A stretch of 64,000 bases of DNA, taken from contig JANBPT010000007.1 of assembly GCA_027575765.1 (NCBI GenBank), positions 87,360 to 151,359 of the forward strand, given 5' to 3'. Positions 1 to 9,589 of this stretch are shown piece by piece; within the stretch, counting starts at the first letter, position 1; each line of letters starts with the position of its first letter. The DNA comes from Tieghemiomyces parasiticus (taxonomy: Eukaryota > Kickxellomycota > Dimargaritomycetes > Dimargaritales > Dimargaritaceae). Below the pieces are notes generated by a model, which was not told where the DNA came from, searched no databases, and saw nothing but the letters and a program-made list of their open reading frames with translations. A program made the translations under genes and the position numbers.

Positions 1-1257
1 TGTAATGGGTCGATCCCAGGGGACAGGGAACGTGCCTGGTGACTGCTCCTCGGGTCGCGGCGAGTCACGTGGACCGACCGGGGCGGCCTGGGTAAACATC
101 CGGTAGCTCACTCCCGGCAGGGACTGCAAGAAATCACGAAATTCAATGGCACTAAGGATGGACTTGCGTCTAATCCAGACGTTAGGTTGGATCAGGTCCT
201 CATGGGCGGCCTCGGCGGAGGGCGATGGTGACGGCGTCCGGCTCAGGTGCGGGGAGGAGGGCCCGACGCCGTCAGAGGTGGAGGAGTAGGACACCTTGGG
301 TATTAACGGTACTAGTTCACCCCGCGCACTACGGTTGGCCGCATCCGTAGAAGTCGATGCCGTGCCCGGCCTCGCTGCCGGGGGACCGTTCGTAGATCGA
401 TCTCCCCAGCCGCTACCGGTCCGTGTGACTACGGTGGCGGTGTCAGGGGCCATCGCCTCTGAACTACCCGTGGGCCGGCGAACGTGGGCCCGTTCGAAGT
501 CACCATCATCTGGCCGCTCGGCAAACGGGGTGGATAGGTAATCGGCAGCGCGCGTCCAGGCGTCAGAGCTAGCCCCAACGCCCCAATCGATGTACTCGGC
601 ACGGGCGCGTTCAATGAGGGATCGGCGGACCAGGTACTTGCGTTCCATCCAAGTGCTAATCATCACCACGACCACATAAGTGACATAGAACCCCACCAGG
701 GCGACCCCCTCCCACAGGGTGATTTTACGGTCCCAGCTGATCCACGTGGTGACGGACAGGGTAAGAGTGAAGAATATGACTTCACGAAGGAAGGGCACCA
801 CCGCGACTTTAAATGGGTACAGAATGATCATCATGCCGGTGACCACGCAGGCGATAAACGACGCGGCGCCTACCAATTCTCCGAGGGCTAGCGCCCCGCT
901 ACCGGACTTGAGCGCGCTGAACGTGGAAAAGAGGTCGGGGGCGCCGTTCCCCAGTGCCAGCAACGTGACGCCAGCCAAACTGTCGGGGATGCTGAAGTAC
1001 TTGGCCAGGACCGTCAGGTTGGGCGAGAAGTAGTCCGAGGCCGAAATACCCACCCAAGTGAACAGAAACAGCAGCCAGCCCAGTATGAGGAGCAGGGCAA
1101 GCCAGTGGAGTTCCGGGAGCTGGCAATAGTACACATCCAAGTAGTTGACCAGACCGCCAATGTCGGTACAGTGCGTGTGGATGAACGCACAGGGGTCCGC
1201 CGCGCTGTGGACTTGGCGGCAGGCCTCGGCCAGTATTATAGGGCCAGCAACGGCCAT
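1..1257 (-). CDS. Sodium/calcium exchanger family protein (NCLX/ECM27-like), C-terminus cut by window edge
   Basis: Membrane cation/Ca2+ exchanger of the CaCA superfamily; in this branch (animal NCLX, yeast Ecm27) members move Ca2+ across internal membranes. The frame is open from an ATG at 1257 to the window edge, 419 codons without an intron. The first alpha-repeat is clear at about residues 110-150, with ALGNGAPDLFSTFSALKSG followed by LGELVGAASFIACVVTGMM; this is the ion-binding helix hairpin. Hydrophobic segments lie on both sides (about residues 52-72, 150-190, 205-225). A long hydrophilic, Ser/Pro-rich loop follows from about residue 250, as expected between the two halves of an NCX-type protein. 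The second alpha-repeat should lie beyond the window. Two cysteines before the first helix are compatible with a non-cytosolic N-terminus. Family is sure; organelle and exact subtype are inference. Confidence 0.85.
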   Translation of the reverse strand, partial: MAVAGPIILAEACRQVHSAADPCAFIHTHCTDIGGLVNYLDVYYCQLPELHWLALLLILGWLLFLFTWVGISASDYFSPNLTVLAKYFSIPDSLAGVTLLALGNGAPDLFSTFSALKSGSGALALGELVGAASFIACVVTGMMIILYPFKVAVVPFLREVIFFTLTLSVTTWISWDRKITLWEGVALVGFYVTYVVVVMISTWMERKYLVRRSLIERARAEYIDWGVGASSDAWTRAADYLSTPFAERPDDGDFERAHVRRPTGSSEAMAPDTATVVTRTGSGWGDRSTNGPPAARPGTASTSTDAANRSARGELVPLIPKVSYSSTSDGVGPSSPHLSRTPSPSPSAEAAHEDLIQPNVWIRRKSILSAIEFRDFLQSLPGVSYRMFTQAAPVGPRDSPRPEEQSPGTFPVPWDRPIT

Positions 1258-1873
1258 GGCTTGCGCTGGGATGGGTGACTAACGAAACGCGACAGGAAAA
1301 AAGCGCGAGTGAAATGCAGAGAAGTGAGGAGTGGAAGTGGCGCCGCAGTTCACGTGCTGGGGGCTCCTCGCTGCATGGGCAGAATGGACCGTATGGTTTC
1401 AGGTCAATGATGGCACGGCGGTAGCTAGAAACGGCGTCGGTGAGGGCTCCACTTAAGCCGGCCTGGGTAAATCACCGAAGCTCAGGGAGGGCTATGGGGC
1501 AGACGAGAGGCGTGACGGTGCTGGCTTAGCCTCTCAACGACAGGTAACCAGGGGGAGGGGGGTTGAAAAATGTAGGCCAAGGAACTAAAGTCGGAGCTGG
1601 GATATGCGAATGCCGTGAATGTCGACGGTCAGAAAATTGGAGGGACACGGGCTGAGAATGGCGGCAGATAAGGATGTTTATAAAGTTGGCCAGGACGTGA
1701 CGGGGATGGGAGCCCTGGACCCTGGCCAGGGCGACCGAAGGCGGCATCTACCCGTAGGTATCTGAAGGGAGAGTGCGGGTGCGGCTTGGCACAGCCTGGA
1801 ACCAACGGCGGGGAGTCTGTAATGGCCCCACCGTGGTTGTATGCGCATACATCGTTGGAAAGGAGGGAAGGGC

Positions 1874-1985
1874 GGGGGGGGGGCAAGAGCCGGTATACAA
1901 TGTCGCATATTAATTACCCTGCAACTTGCCCCAGCGAAGAAATAACTGTAGGTTCCAAAATGACGCAGGTGAGAGAGGGGGGGGG
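1874..1985. repeat. Two homopolymer G tracts (G10 and G9)
   Basis: Runs of ten G at 1874-1883 and nine G at 1977-1985 in intergenic DNA. Confidence 0.9.
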
Positions 1986-2659
1986 CTGGTGAATAGGGCC
2001 GATTGTTCGGAGTTGGCTAAACGGTGGGAGCCGGAACCTTTTCCCCCGAACCGACTATCTCACCCGTCCGTGGGCGCCAATACCTTTCCATGAGAAGGTT
2101 CTGGGCCCACGTTGTGATGACAGGAGGGAATGAAGGCGCATAACGTTCGGTGGATATTCAGCGTTGCCTTGGCACTCTTCCCTATGCTTTCTGAACAGAA
2201 CCGCTACGTTCAGTGGAGGGAATTTCCTGTGAGATGGTTCTGAGGCATTTAAGGAGTGGCGTGGGTAAGCCTGGCAGAGCCACAGCCCGCCGCTCGAAAA
2301 TTTATTTGGTGGGTCCCACTTTAGAACCTTGTTGTGGATACCAGCCACCTATACTGCCTTTGCTATTTAAGCCGGGGGCTGCTACTAGCACACTGCCAAG
2401 AGACCAGCAACCCATAAGGGCTGACTGCGACCGGAAAACCCCTGCATGTCGGACTGGAGTATGGGCGCAATGGAGAGATCCACCATGCGTAGTCCATTTC
2501 TCTACGGTGTTTGGCCAATAGTGGCGCGATGGTGCATTTAATATGCCGCTGGCTTCTTGGCGCATGGATCATAATGGAGCTGGGCACACTCGCTGTGCTT
2601 AATTGGCATACAGATTGCGAGTCACCACCACGGCTGGCTTCCCGTTCTCTACAGCTCTA

Positions 2660-2665
2660 TTTATT
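2660..2665 (-). terminator. Poly(A) signal AATAAA for the UbiB-type kinase gene
   Basis: Exact AATAAA on the minus strand, about 86 bases past the stop at 2751. Placement fits a cleavage/polyadenylation signal; function is inferred. Confidence 0.4.
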
Positions 2666-2750
2666 AAGCACGTCAGTATCCCACCTCGAAGACTTGACAG
2701 ACCGCATTTAATTCAGCCACAAGCCTTCTGGCCGAAACCCCTGGTTGGGA

Positions 2751-5225
2751 CTACACGTCAGGGTACATGTACTCACCAAACAAGTTATCTTCGAAATCAA
2801 ACTCCCGCACGCCGCTAACCCACTCGCGGGCCTCGAGCCACAACCAGACCTTAAACCACCAGGCGAGCTGGCCCAAGCCTCCGCCCGCGGCGTGGGGTAC
2901 CTGTTTGACGCTATCGAGTGTCGCTACCTTGCGCGTCTCCTCGAGCCCGTAGTTACGAAGGATCGGGAGGGCCACCTTGAGCAGATCGATGTTGGGGTCG
3001 AGTTGGCGGCCAATCCCCTCCAAAATCAGGATTGAAATGATCACGTTGACAAAATCGCCCTCCAGCTTAACGTGGTGCTGGCGGACCATAATCATGACCT
3101 GACGGAGCAGCTCACCGATGGACATTTCGGACAGCTTAAGGGTCTTGTGTCGCACCTGGAGGATGAGGTGCTGCATTTTAAGCGCGAAAATATCCGGGTC
3201 AATCACCAAGTCAGGCGTGCGGCACCGTTCCACCATGAGCTGGCCTGTCTGGTACCCGTCGAAGGACGCGATGGCCTGGAAGAGGTCCAGAAAATTGCGG
3301 CGGTTGGTTTCGTTAAGGGTGGCCACGAGGCCGGTGTCGAGGAACACGAGCTGCGGAACCAGGCCCATGCGGGAGAGTTCCTCGGTGTATTCGTGAAACA
3401 CTTGCGGATGCCGGCTCAGGGCTTTTAAAGTCAGGTTGATTTGAGCTTGTAACTGATCCGGAGAGCGGGTGACGGCTGAGGCGTGGCGGGACGGGGCGCG
3501 GCCGGCGAAGGTCTCTAGCTCGCGCGCCAGGTGGTAGGTAGGGCTGTCTGCGGCGGCCGATGCGTGGAGGTCCCGTGGGTCACCCTTGGTGGATGGGATA
3601 TCAGCCCAGATCAGGGCCTCGGCACGGGCGAACCAGTTATCCAGCTTCAAGCGCTGGTCGGCGGTGGCACCAGGCGGACCCACCAGCCGGTCGATGAATC
3701 GGTCGAACCAGTGGGCCCGCACGGGCCGTGTGAAGGTGACGAGGATGTTACCCGGGTGGAGGTCGGCGTGGATGAAATTGTCGTAAATTACCATCTTGAG
3801 GAAGGCATTGAGGCCCATCCCGGCGATCTGGCCGTCGAATGGGCTCCCTTTGTTGCGAAGGAGGACCGCCAGCGGGATGGCCCGCTCGTAGGTTTCGACG
3901 AGGACTTCCGGGGAGCTCAGGTCCTGCCAGGCGTAGGGGAACGTGACAGAGGACCGGTTGCGGAACAGGTAGCGGAAATGGAGGAGGTTGGCCGCCTCCA
4001 CCCGAAGGTCCAGCTGACTTTGCATCATGAGACCAAACTGGGCCACCTCGTCGGGTAGTGAGACCCAGTGCACAGTCGGGATCAAGTCCAGCAACCGGGC
4101 TACCGCCGTCATGATCACCAGGTCGCGACGGATCAGCGTGGCTACCCGCGGGTGCAGCACCTTGACGGCCACCTCGTCCTCTTCGGGCGGGTAGGATTCC
4201 TCCGGAAACGGGGCCAGGACTTGGGCCTCAACGGGTGAGGCATCAGCAGCGGCCACTGCGGCAGTGGTGGTGGCTATGTCTTCATCTCGGTGGCGCCGGG
4301 CGGCCAGCAGGGCATGGCGCACGTGAGGTTTGAACCGGGCACGGTACACTTGGGCGATGGCGCCTGTACCCAGCGGAACAGGGTCAAACTCGTCAAACAG
4401 CTCCTCCAGGGTGCACCCGTCAAAAGCATTTTCGACTATCCGGCGCGTCTGTCCGAATGCGTGTGGGGTGCTCTGTGAGTGTAGCCGGGACAGGGCCTGG
4501 CAAAACTCGGGAGGGAAGATGTCCGAGCGCGAGGCGGCCCACTGGCATAGTTTGATGAAGGTGGGGCCCGCGTGTGCCATCTGCTGGGTGAGAAACTGGT
4601 ACCACCACAGCCGACCTGCGGTCTCTCCATACCGGTCCGGCTGGGGCGTGCCCAGGTAACCAACTGGAAAGGTGACTACGAGTGGGAGGAAGAGGAGGAA
4701 CAGGTGTACGACGCGCAGGGAGGTCTTGATGGGCTCGAGGAGGTAGGTATCCAGGGCGTGCAGAAACCGGGCCAGTAGGCGCCCAAGCAGGCCAGGGGGC
4801 TTGGCGCGCCGGGCGGTTGGGCACGGCGGTGGTGGTGGTAACGGCGGAGCCGCGTCGTCCGTCGAGGTGACATCCGAGTGCACCAAGCCAGGGGCGAACT
4901 CACGCGCCCAGCCGAGGGTGCCGACGATGGCCCCCGCCAATATGACCAAGGTCACACCGTACCGGCTGGGCAGGAACCATGGTGTCGCTTTCGTCGGTGT
5001 GGTATATGCTCGGACTGGAACGCGTGGCCTATCGGCCCGAGTGGCTACGCTGGGATACCTCCGAGCCAGCAGAAAGCCCGGGGGCCGTGGTAGCGCACCG
5101 TACCACCGCCGAGTAGGGCCTATTATGCGCAACGGCGGCAGGGAGGCCTTCAAACGTTTGGCACACGAAGTGGTCGAGGTCCTTGGCCACCGCACTAGCG
5201 GTCGGAGAAGCGGCGGGCACGGCAT
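2751..5225 (-). CDS. ADCK2/Cqd1-type UbiB-family atypical kinase, mitochondrial
   Basis: UbiB/ABC1/ADCK atypical kinase-like protein, 824 residues, no intron. Relatives act in coenzyme Q biosynthesis or distribution in mitochondria. The N-terminus is rich in Arg/Ser/Pro, a likely import sequence, followed by a hydrophobic segment at about 90-105 and another at about 172-192. The family extension reads IKLCQWAASRSDIFP (K225, Q228) where most UbiB proteins have KxGQ. The Ala-rich nucleotide loop is GTGAIAQVY (287-295), the conserved lysine is K355 in VAVKVLHP, the catalytic-loop equivalent is HADLHPGN (486-493), and the metal-binding DFG equivalent is DTG at 630-632. About 135 residues separate the last two motifs, a large insertion. 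The DxG form with non-Phe and the long spacing point to the ADCK2 (yeast Cqd1) branch rather than Coq8. The upstream gene is divergent. Family sure, branch likely. Confidence 0.88.
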   Translation of the reverse strand: MPCPPLLRPLVRWPRTSTTSCAKRLKASLPPLRIIGPTRRWYGALPRPPGFLLARRYPSVATRADRPRVPVRAYTTPTKATPWFLPSRYGVTLVILAGAIVGTLGWAREFAPGLVHSDVTSTDDAAPPLPPPPPCPTARRAKPPGLLGRLLARFLHALDTYLLEPIKTSLRVVHLFLLFLPLVVTFPVGYLGTPQPDRYGETAGRLWWYQFLTQQMAHAGPTFIKLCQWAASRSDIFPPEFCQALSRLHSQSTPHAFGQTRRIVENAFDGCTLEELFDEFDPVPLGTGAIAQVYRARFKPHVRHALLAARRHRDEDIATTTAAVAAADASPVEAQVLAPFPEESYPPEEDEVAVKVLHPRVATLIRRDLVIMTAVARLLDLIPTVHWVSLPDEVAQFGLMMQSQLDLRVEAANLLHFRYLFRNRSSVTFPYAWQDLSSPEVLVETYERAIPLAVLLRNKGSPFDGQIAGMGLNAFLKMVIYDNFIHADLHPGNILVTFTRPVRAHWFDRFIDRLVGPPGATADQRLKLDNWFARAEALIWADIPSTKGDPRDLHASAAADSPTYHLARELETFAGRAPSRHASAVTRSPDQLQAQINLTLKALSRHPQVFHEYTEELSRMGLVPQLVFLDTGLVATLNETNRRNFLDLFQAIASFDGYQTGQLMVERCRTPDLVIDPDIFALKMQHLILQVRHKTLKLSEMSIGELLRQVMIMVRQHHVKLEGDFVNVIISILILEGIGRQLDPNIDLLKVALPILRNYGLEETRKVATLDSVKQVPHAAGGGLGQLAWWFKVWLWLEAREWVSGVREFDFEDNLFGEYMYPDV

Positions 5226-5968
5226 GGCGAAAGAAACGGTCGGCCAAAGGAAGGTGGGCGGCTACTTGTTGAGGGTCGTCTCGAAGGAGGAGGTTAGAAT
5301 AGCGACGGTGGTGCCCGTCGGTTTAAATGTACAATGCAAAGTCAGGGTTTTAAATCATCTATGGAAACGGTGGCTAAGCCGGGCAAGACGTCATGGGTTG
5401 GCGAAGGGCCAAGGTGTCATGGGAGGGTCAGTTCACCATGGTAAAGTGGGGGAAGGGGAGGGTCCAGGCTTGCTGATAGACAGTGGAGTCGGAGCCTCCA
5501 CCTCCCTTCCCTCTATCTGGTGTCCGCTGGTCAATGGAAGTGATCTTGCGTACCCCACTCGTCTTGCTGGTGGGACCTGGGGGCTACTTCGGAATGCTTC
5601 AGGGCGCCAGTAAGGGGAATGGCCTTCCTCTAAGCTGCGTCTCAGCCTCGGAGGCTGCCGGTGGGAGCGTGCGCTGCCACGTACGCCCTGTTTATCAGCT
5701 GTGACCGTGCTTCGCACGCTTTTCTAAGGCCATAAAGACTTGGCGCCAACCTCCCATTGCGTCCGGTCTCGTTTTACTGGCCTTCCGTGCTTACTATTGC
5801 TACCTCCACTCGGGATTGTCTCGGCTGTACTGAACCCTTCGCCGTTGCCCATTAACCTTATTCCCGCTTCCCAACCATTGCCTCGTGTGCTGCTTTGTCC
5901 AGGTCTCATATAGTCCCTGGCGCCATTCCACCACCCTCCATCGCAACGCCACCATCCCCCCCACCACC
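5226..5968. other. Divergent promoter region between kinase and SNARE genes
   Basis: 743 bases between two head-to-head ATGs. Pyrimidine-rich sense strand just before the SNARE ATG (5880-5968), as is common for 5' leaders in this window. No TATA box and no other gene seen. Confidence 0.6.
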
Positions 5969-7162
5969 ATGGACACTAAGCGTGTGGCTCGACTTGAGAA
6001 CCTGGCCGACGACACTCTGTCGCTCATCCTCGAGACAGAAAGGCTGCGCAAGCTAAACCTTGACACCGCCACTAGCGACACCAAAATCACTAGTAATGTC
6101 CAGGAGCTTAGTCGTGGGCTGCAGGCCCTTGACGAGGTGCTGCGTGACAATGAAGACAGTGGTAAATTGTATGTCGCCAACCGGCAAGGAAGCCGAGAGT
6201 AGGTGTATCCTGTTCAAAGAGGGACATTACTGCCAACGCCGACACTAATCAAGCCGCCGCATGCCTTGTGTATTCCTTCCCCTCTGACTCTATCACCAGC
6301 ACGTCTGCCGAGCTCAAAGAGCAGGAGGACACCCTCATCGATCTCATGAAGCGGCTGGAAAGCCTGCAGGAGACTGTGGGCCACGCCAAGGGCGACACGA
6401 GGTAGGTCATCGCTGTCGGAGGAGTCAATCTACACTAGGCCAATATTCCGCCCTATTCACCCTGAAGCATCGGTTGCTGCCTTGCGTGTCTAACCTATAC
6501 CCCCTCCTCTCACTCCTTTCTAATTCTCGTTGACGTTGGCCGACTGACACCAGCGAGGTCCTATCCCGGCAACGGCGCCGATCACTCCTGGACGGGGCGC
6601 CGGGATCCAATAGCATGGCGATTAATGTGGATGACCCCCATCGCCAGCCGGTCGACGAATCAGTAGACAATGTCCAATTGGTGCTCCTGCAACAGCAGAC
6701 GTTTGCCGAGCAGGACCGCAGCGTCGAGGAGCTTGGCCGCAGTGTCCGGCGGCAACGTGAACTAGGCCTCTCCATCAACAATGAGCTGGAGACCCACCTC
6801 GAACTCCTGGACGAGACTGACGAGGCAGCTGATCGTACGGCCGGCCGGTTGAATATTGCCCAACGGAAACTCGATGACTTTCGCCGGACGGCTAAAAAAC
6901 ACCGTAAGTTGAAAGAAGAAGAAGTGCGGCGAAGGAGAGGGCGTCTTTATGCCAAGACCTTTAGTGGGGGGTTAGACCAGCCGCTTGCACCCAAATGCCG
7001 TGCTTCAACCGGCTCAACTCGACCCATGCCGACCAACTGTGCCCACTAACAACTTCTCTCTGTATGCCCCACTCGCCGCGACCGCCAGGCACCTGCTATT
7101 CCATGCTCGTTTTGGTCCTTGTGCTCATCATCACTGTGGGCATCCTACGCGTTATCATTTAG
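5969..7162 (+). CDS. Qc-type SNARE (syntaxin 8/6-like), four exons
   Basis: Tail-anchored SNARE that would drive endosomal, Golgi or vacuolar membrane fusion. Exons 5969-6168, 6300-6401, 6554-6903 and 7089-7162 join in frame (donors GTATGT, GTAGGT, GTAAGT, each with an AG acceptor) to 241 residues. The N-terminal third is helical. The SNARE helix spans about residues 147-205, with QQTFAEQDRSVEELGRSV, then RRQRELGLSINNELETHLEL. It ends in a Lys/Arg-rich linker and a C-terminal membrane anchor (MLVLVLVLIITVGILRVII) right at the stop. The heptad pattern and QDxxVEELxxSVxRQRELGxxINNELE wording fit Qc SNAREs. The residue aligned with the usual zero-layer glutamine is H182 (CAC at 6795-6797), which is odd. 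Whether it is the Syn8, Tlg1 or another Qc member is unresolved. Confidence 0.82.
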
Positions 7163-7389
7163 GCGGCCGCGTTAGAGGTGGTGATGTACAGCCTATCCTT
7201 ACAGGTTCTTTTTCTTAATAGTCACCAAACAATATAATTTGCACTGTTGGCTTCACCTTATCTCTCCCACTTTCTTTTCATGTATTAATACAAAGTCGTA
7301 TATAGGAGTTTACGATTTATGGCTGACCGGGTGAGTTGCCAGGTTCGCAAATATAGATCACCTGCGGGCGTCCGATCGCGCAGCGCTCA

Positions 7390-7403
7390 CCCCCCCCCCC
7401 CCC
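7390..7403. repeat. Homopolymer C14 tract
   Basis: Fourteen consecutive C on the plus strand, the longest G/C homopolymer in the window; intergenic. Confidence 0.95.
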
Positions 7404-9459
7404 GCATGCATCATTTCCTCAGACCGATGGGTTGTATGCGCCGTATGTCGAAAAGGGGAAATTTATTAGACCTGAGATTCCCTATTGTATAGGCTGCAAC
7501 CATCCACGGGTTTCGAGCTTTGTGGACCTCGTTTCTTTTTTACTGATTGGCGGGGTGTACGAGTTATCCATTGTCGTCTACCGTGCCGTCGTTCTATCTC
7601 TCTACCACTTATTCTTTGGGGCCCAACTGTATACTCAGCTGTGGTCATTAGTGCAGTGGCCACCACGCCCGCATTCTCCTGGGTCCCTTTCTGCATATTG
7701 GATTCCGGTAACCCCTCACCTTCGCCTGCTCCCTCCATTCTTTCCCATTATGACGTAGCAATGGAGCCCAGCGCCAGGGGTTGGGGCAAGCACTTCAGTG
7801 ACACCGACTACTGTCTGAGCCTGGGGCGTAGTTGGCCTCCGTCCTTCTTCCCTGGTTTGGATCATTCAAGGATTAGGAGATGGTACCCAGGCTGCGTTGT
7901 ACAAAGTTCGAGACTCTAACCATCCCACCAAACAAAGTGCCGATTACCTAGAGCGGGTTTAGAGTGTAGCTTCTTTTGCACTGCATGTGCCCTACCCTGT
8001 GGCTCAGATGGGGCGCGTTCGGCCACTTGGATTTGGTGACCAGAAAGGTAGGGCGGGGAAGGCCACGCGCCACCGAGTCCCCCAAAGTACCGCTGCTGCG
8101 GGAGAATGGCGAGTTTGGCTTGGTTAACTATAGCGAGGCACTGTTTGCGGGTAGAAATCTAGGCCGTACGACGTGTCGTCATAGCCCAGGCCGCTTCTGC
8201 TCACGTATAAACGCGAAGTCAACGAGTGACAACTTGGAAACCAGAAGCCCTGGGCACACAATTTGTCAAATGTTGATGTCCTGGTTACGTCGTCCACTTT
8301 GATGCCACCTGCACCGGCTGGCCAGTCCCCAACGGATCCCGTGCGAAACTTGGCGGCGAGAGACTGGGCTACCTTCTCAGCTGCACGCCCCACACACCCC
8401 ACGCCAATCCTTTCTCGTCGCTACACTGCGTAAATAAATTACTGTATTGAGTCCAAGGCCTGGCCCTCCCCTGTATTTCATTACTTGACGACTCCTCCCG
8501 CCGTCGCCTCCCGTCCACCCGCTTGTCTTTCTTCGTTTCAATTAATTTCTCTTACGCACCATACACTTGTTTTGGTTATTTGCCCTATTGAAATATACCG
8601 AACCCAGTGCTGCACCAGCCTACCCGACCACGCCTTCTACAACCAACAGGCCCACCCTAGCCTCTGTACCTGGGCTTTTCCTGTGAGTTGTCCACAAGGA
8701 GTAACCTACAGTTACTGTTCAGCTAGAGACCGCCGTGGCTTTTCACGGCCAGCCGTCGTCGGCGCCTCTGCGCTCTGTCCAGTTTCGCTTCGAAGGCAGG
8801 CAGGCTACGGTGACGGCACCCACCTCGAATGGCACCGTCCGAGTCATTCCGAGGTAGCACACCGCTCTTCACCTTTCCCAGCTACCACACTGTCTAGACC
8901 ACTCGGAGCACGACGGTTGGTTGCCACTTTTTTCAGCCCACCCGCTCACCCACCAGCCACGCTACTCCCATCCCCCCTATCCCTTCTTTACCGCCAGTGC
9001 TCTAGGCGCGTTTACTCCAGTCGCCCTATTAAGGCCGCGGGACAATAGGGTTGGCCCGTGCGCAATTCTCCGACACTCGATTTATCCGCTACTATCGACG
9101 CCAAGACACTTGTGCGATGCCACTATCATCGCCACTCATTCATGGTAGGTCCTACTTTGCAAGCAGAACCCACCCAAGGTTTGGACGGCGGGGAGGGAGG
9201 CTTCTGGCCATAGTGGCGGAGCTTCGTCTCTGTGCGACCTAGGGGCTGGGATTGTACACATCTGTACCTTGCGGCGAAGCGTCCGTGGTCAGCTTCCGCT
9301 TCCCCCTCCCCACTCTGGCAAGATTTCTCCGCCCACTTTTGAAGTAGAAAAAAGGCAGGGTATTATCCACTTCCCATTACTTCATAATCAGTAGCGTCGA
9401 TTAAACTGGCCGGTACAAAAGGGCGAGGACGGGTGCCCTCCAGGATGGGCGATGTTCGA

Positions 9460-9466
9460 TATAAAC
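9460..9466 (+). promoter_or_regulatory. TATA box for inositol polyphosphate kinase copy A
   Basis: TATAAAC 124 bases before the ATG at 9590, a typical TATA-to-start distance for genes in this window. Function inferred from position. Confidence 0.45.
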
Positions 9467-9589
9467 TTTTGTACAGCTCACGCCCCTCTACATCTACCAG
9501 TACGACGCTTTACTAGTACCTTTAGGGTGGCGAATTTCATTTCACATCACTGGTTCTCCCATATCCTTTAGTTTGGTTTCTTATTGATA

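Larger units (their letters stand above)
1258..2750. other. Intergenic, no gene seen
   Basis: About 1.5 kb between the exchanger start and the end of the kinase gene. It holds G tracts at 1874-1883 and 1977-1985 and only short frames in all six phases with no recognisable product. The left end should contain the exchanger promoter, but no TATA box stands out. Confidence 0.6.
7163..9589. other. Long intergenic region, no gene seen
   Basis: 2.4 kb between two plus-strand genes. It holds a C14 tract at 7390-7403 and a strongly pyrimidine-rich plus strand from about 8480 to 9050 that may be promoter or leader. Short frames (for example 7432-7758, 8485-9048) have no recognisable product and no supporting splice pattern. 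Confidence 0.55.

Noticed and set aside
4801..5613. 270-codon plus-strand frame overlapping the UbiB kinase start
   Set aside because: Antisense to the kinase N-terminus and promoter; composition Arg/Gly-rich, no product recognised.
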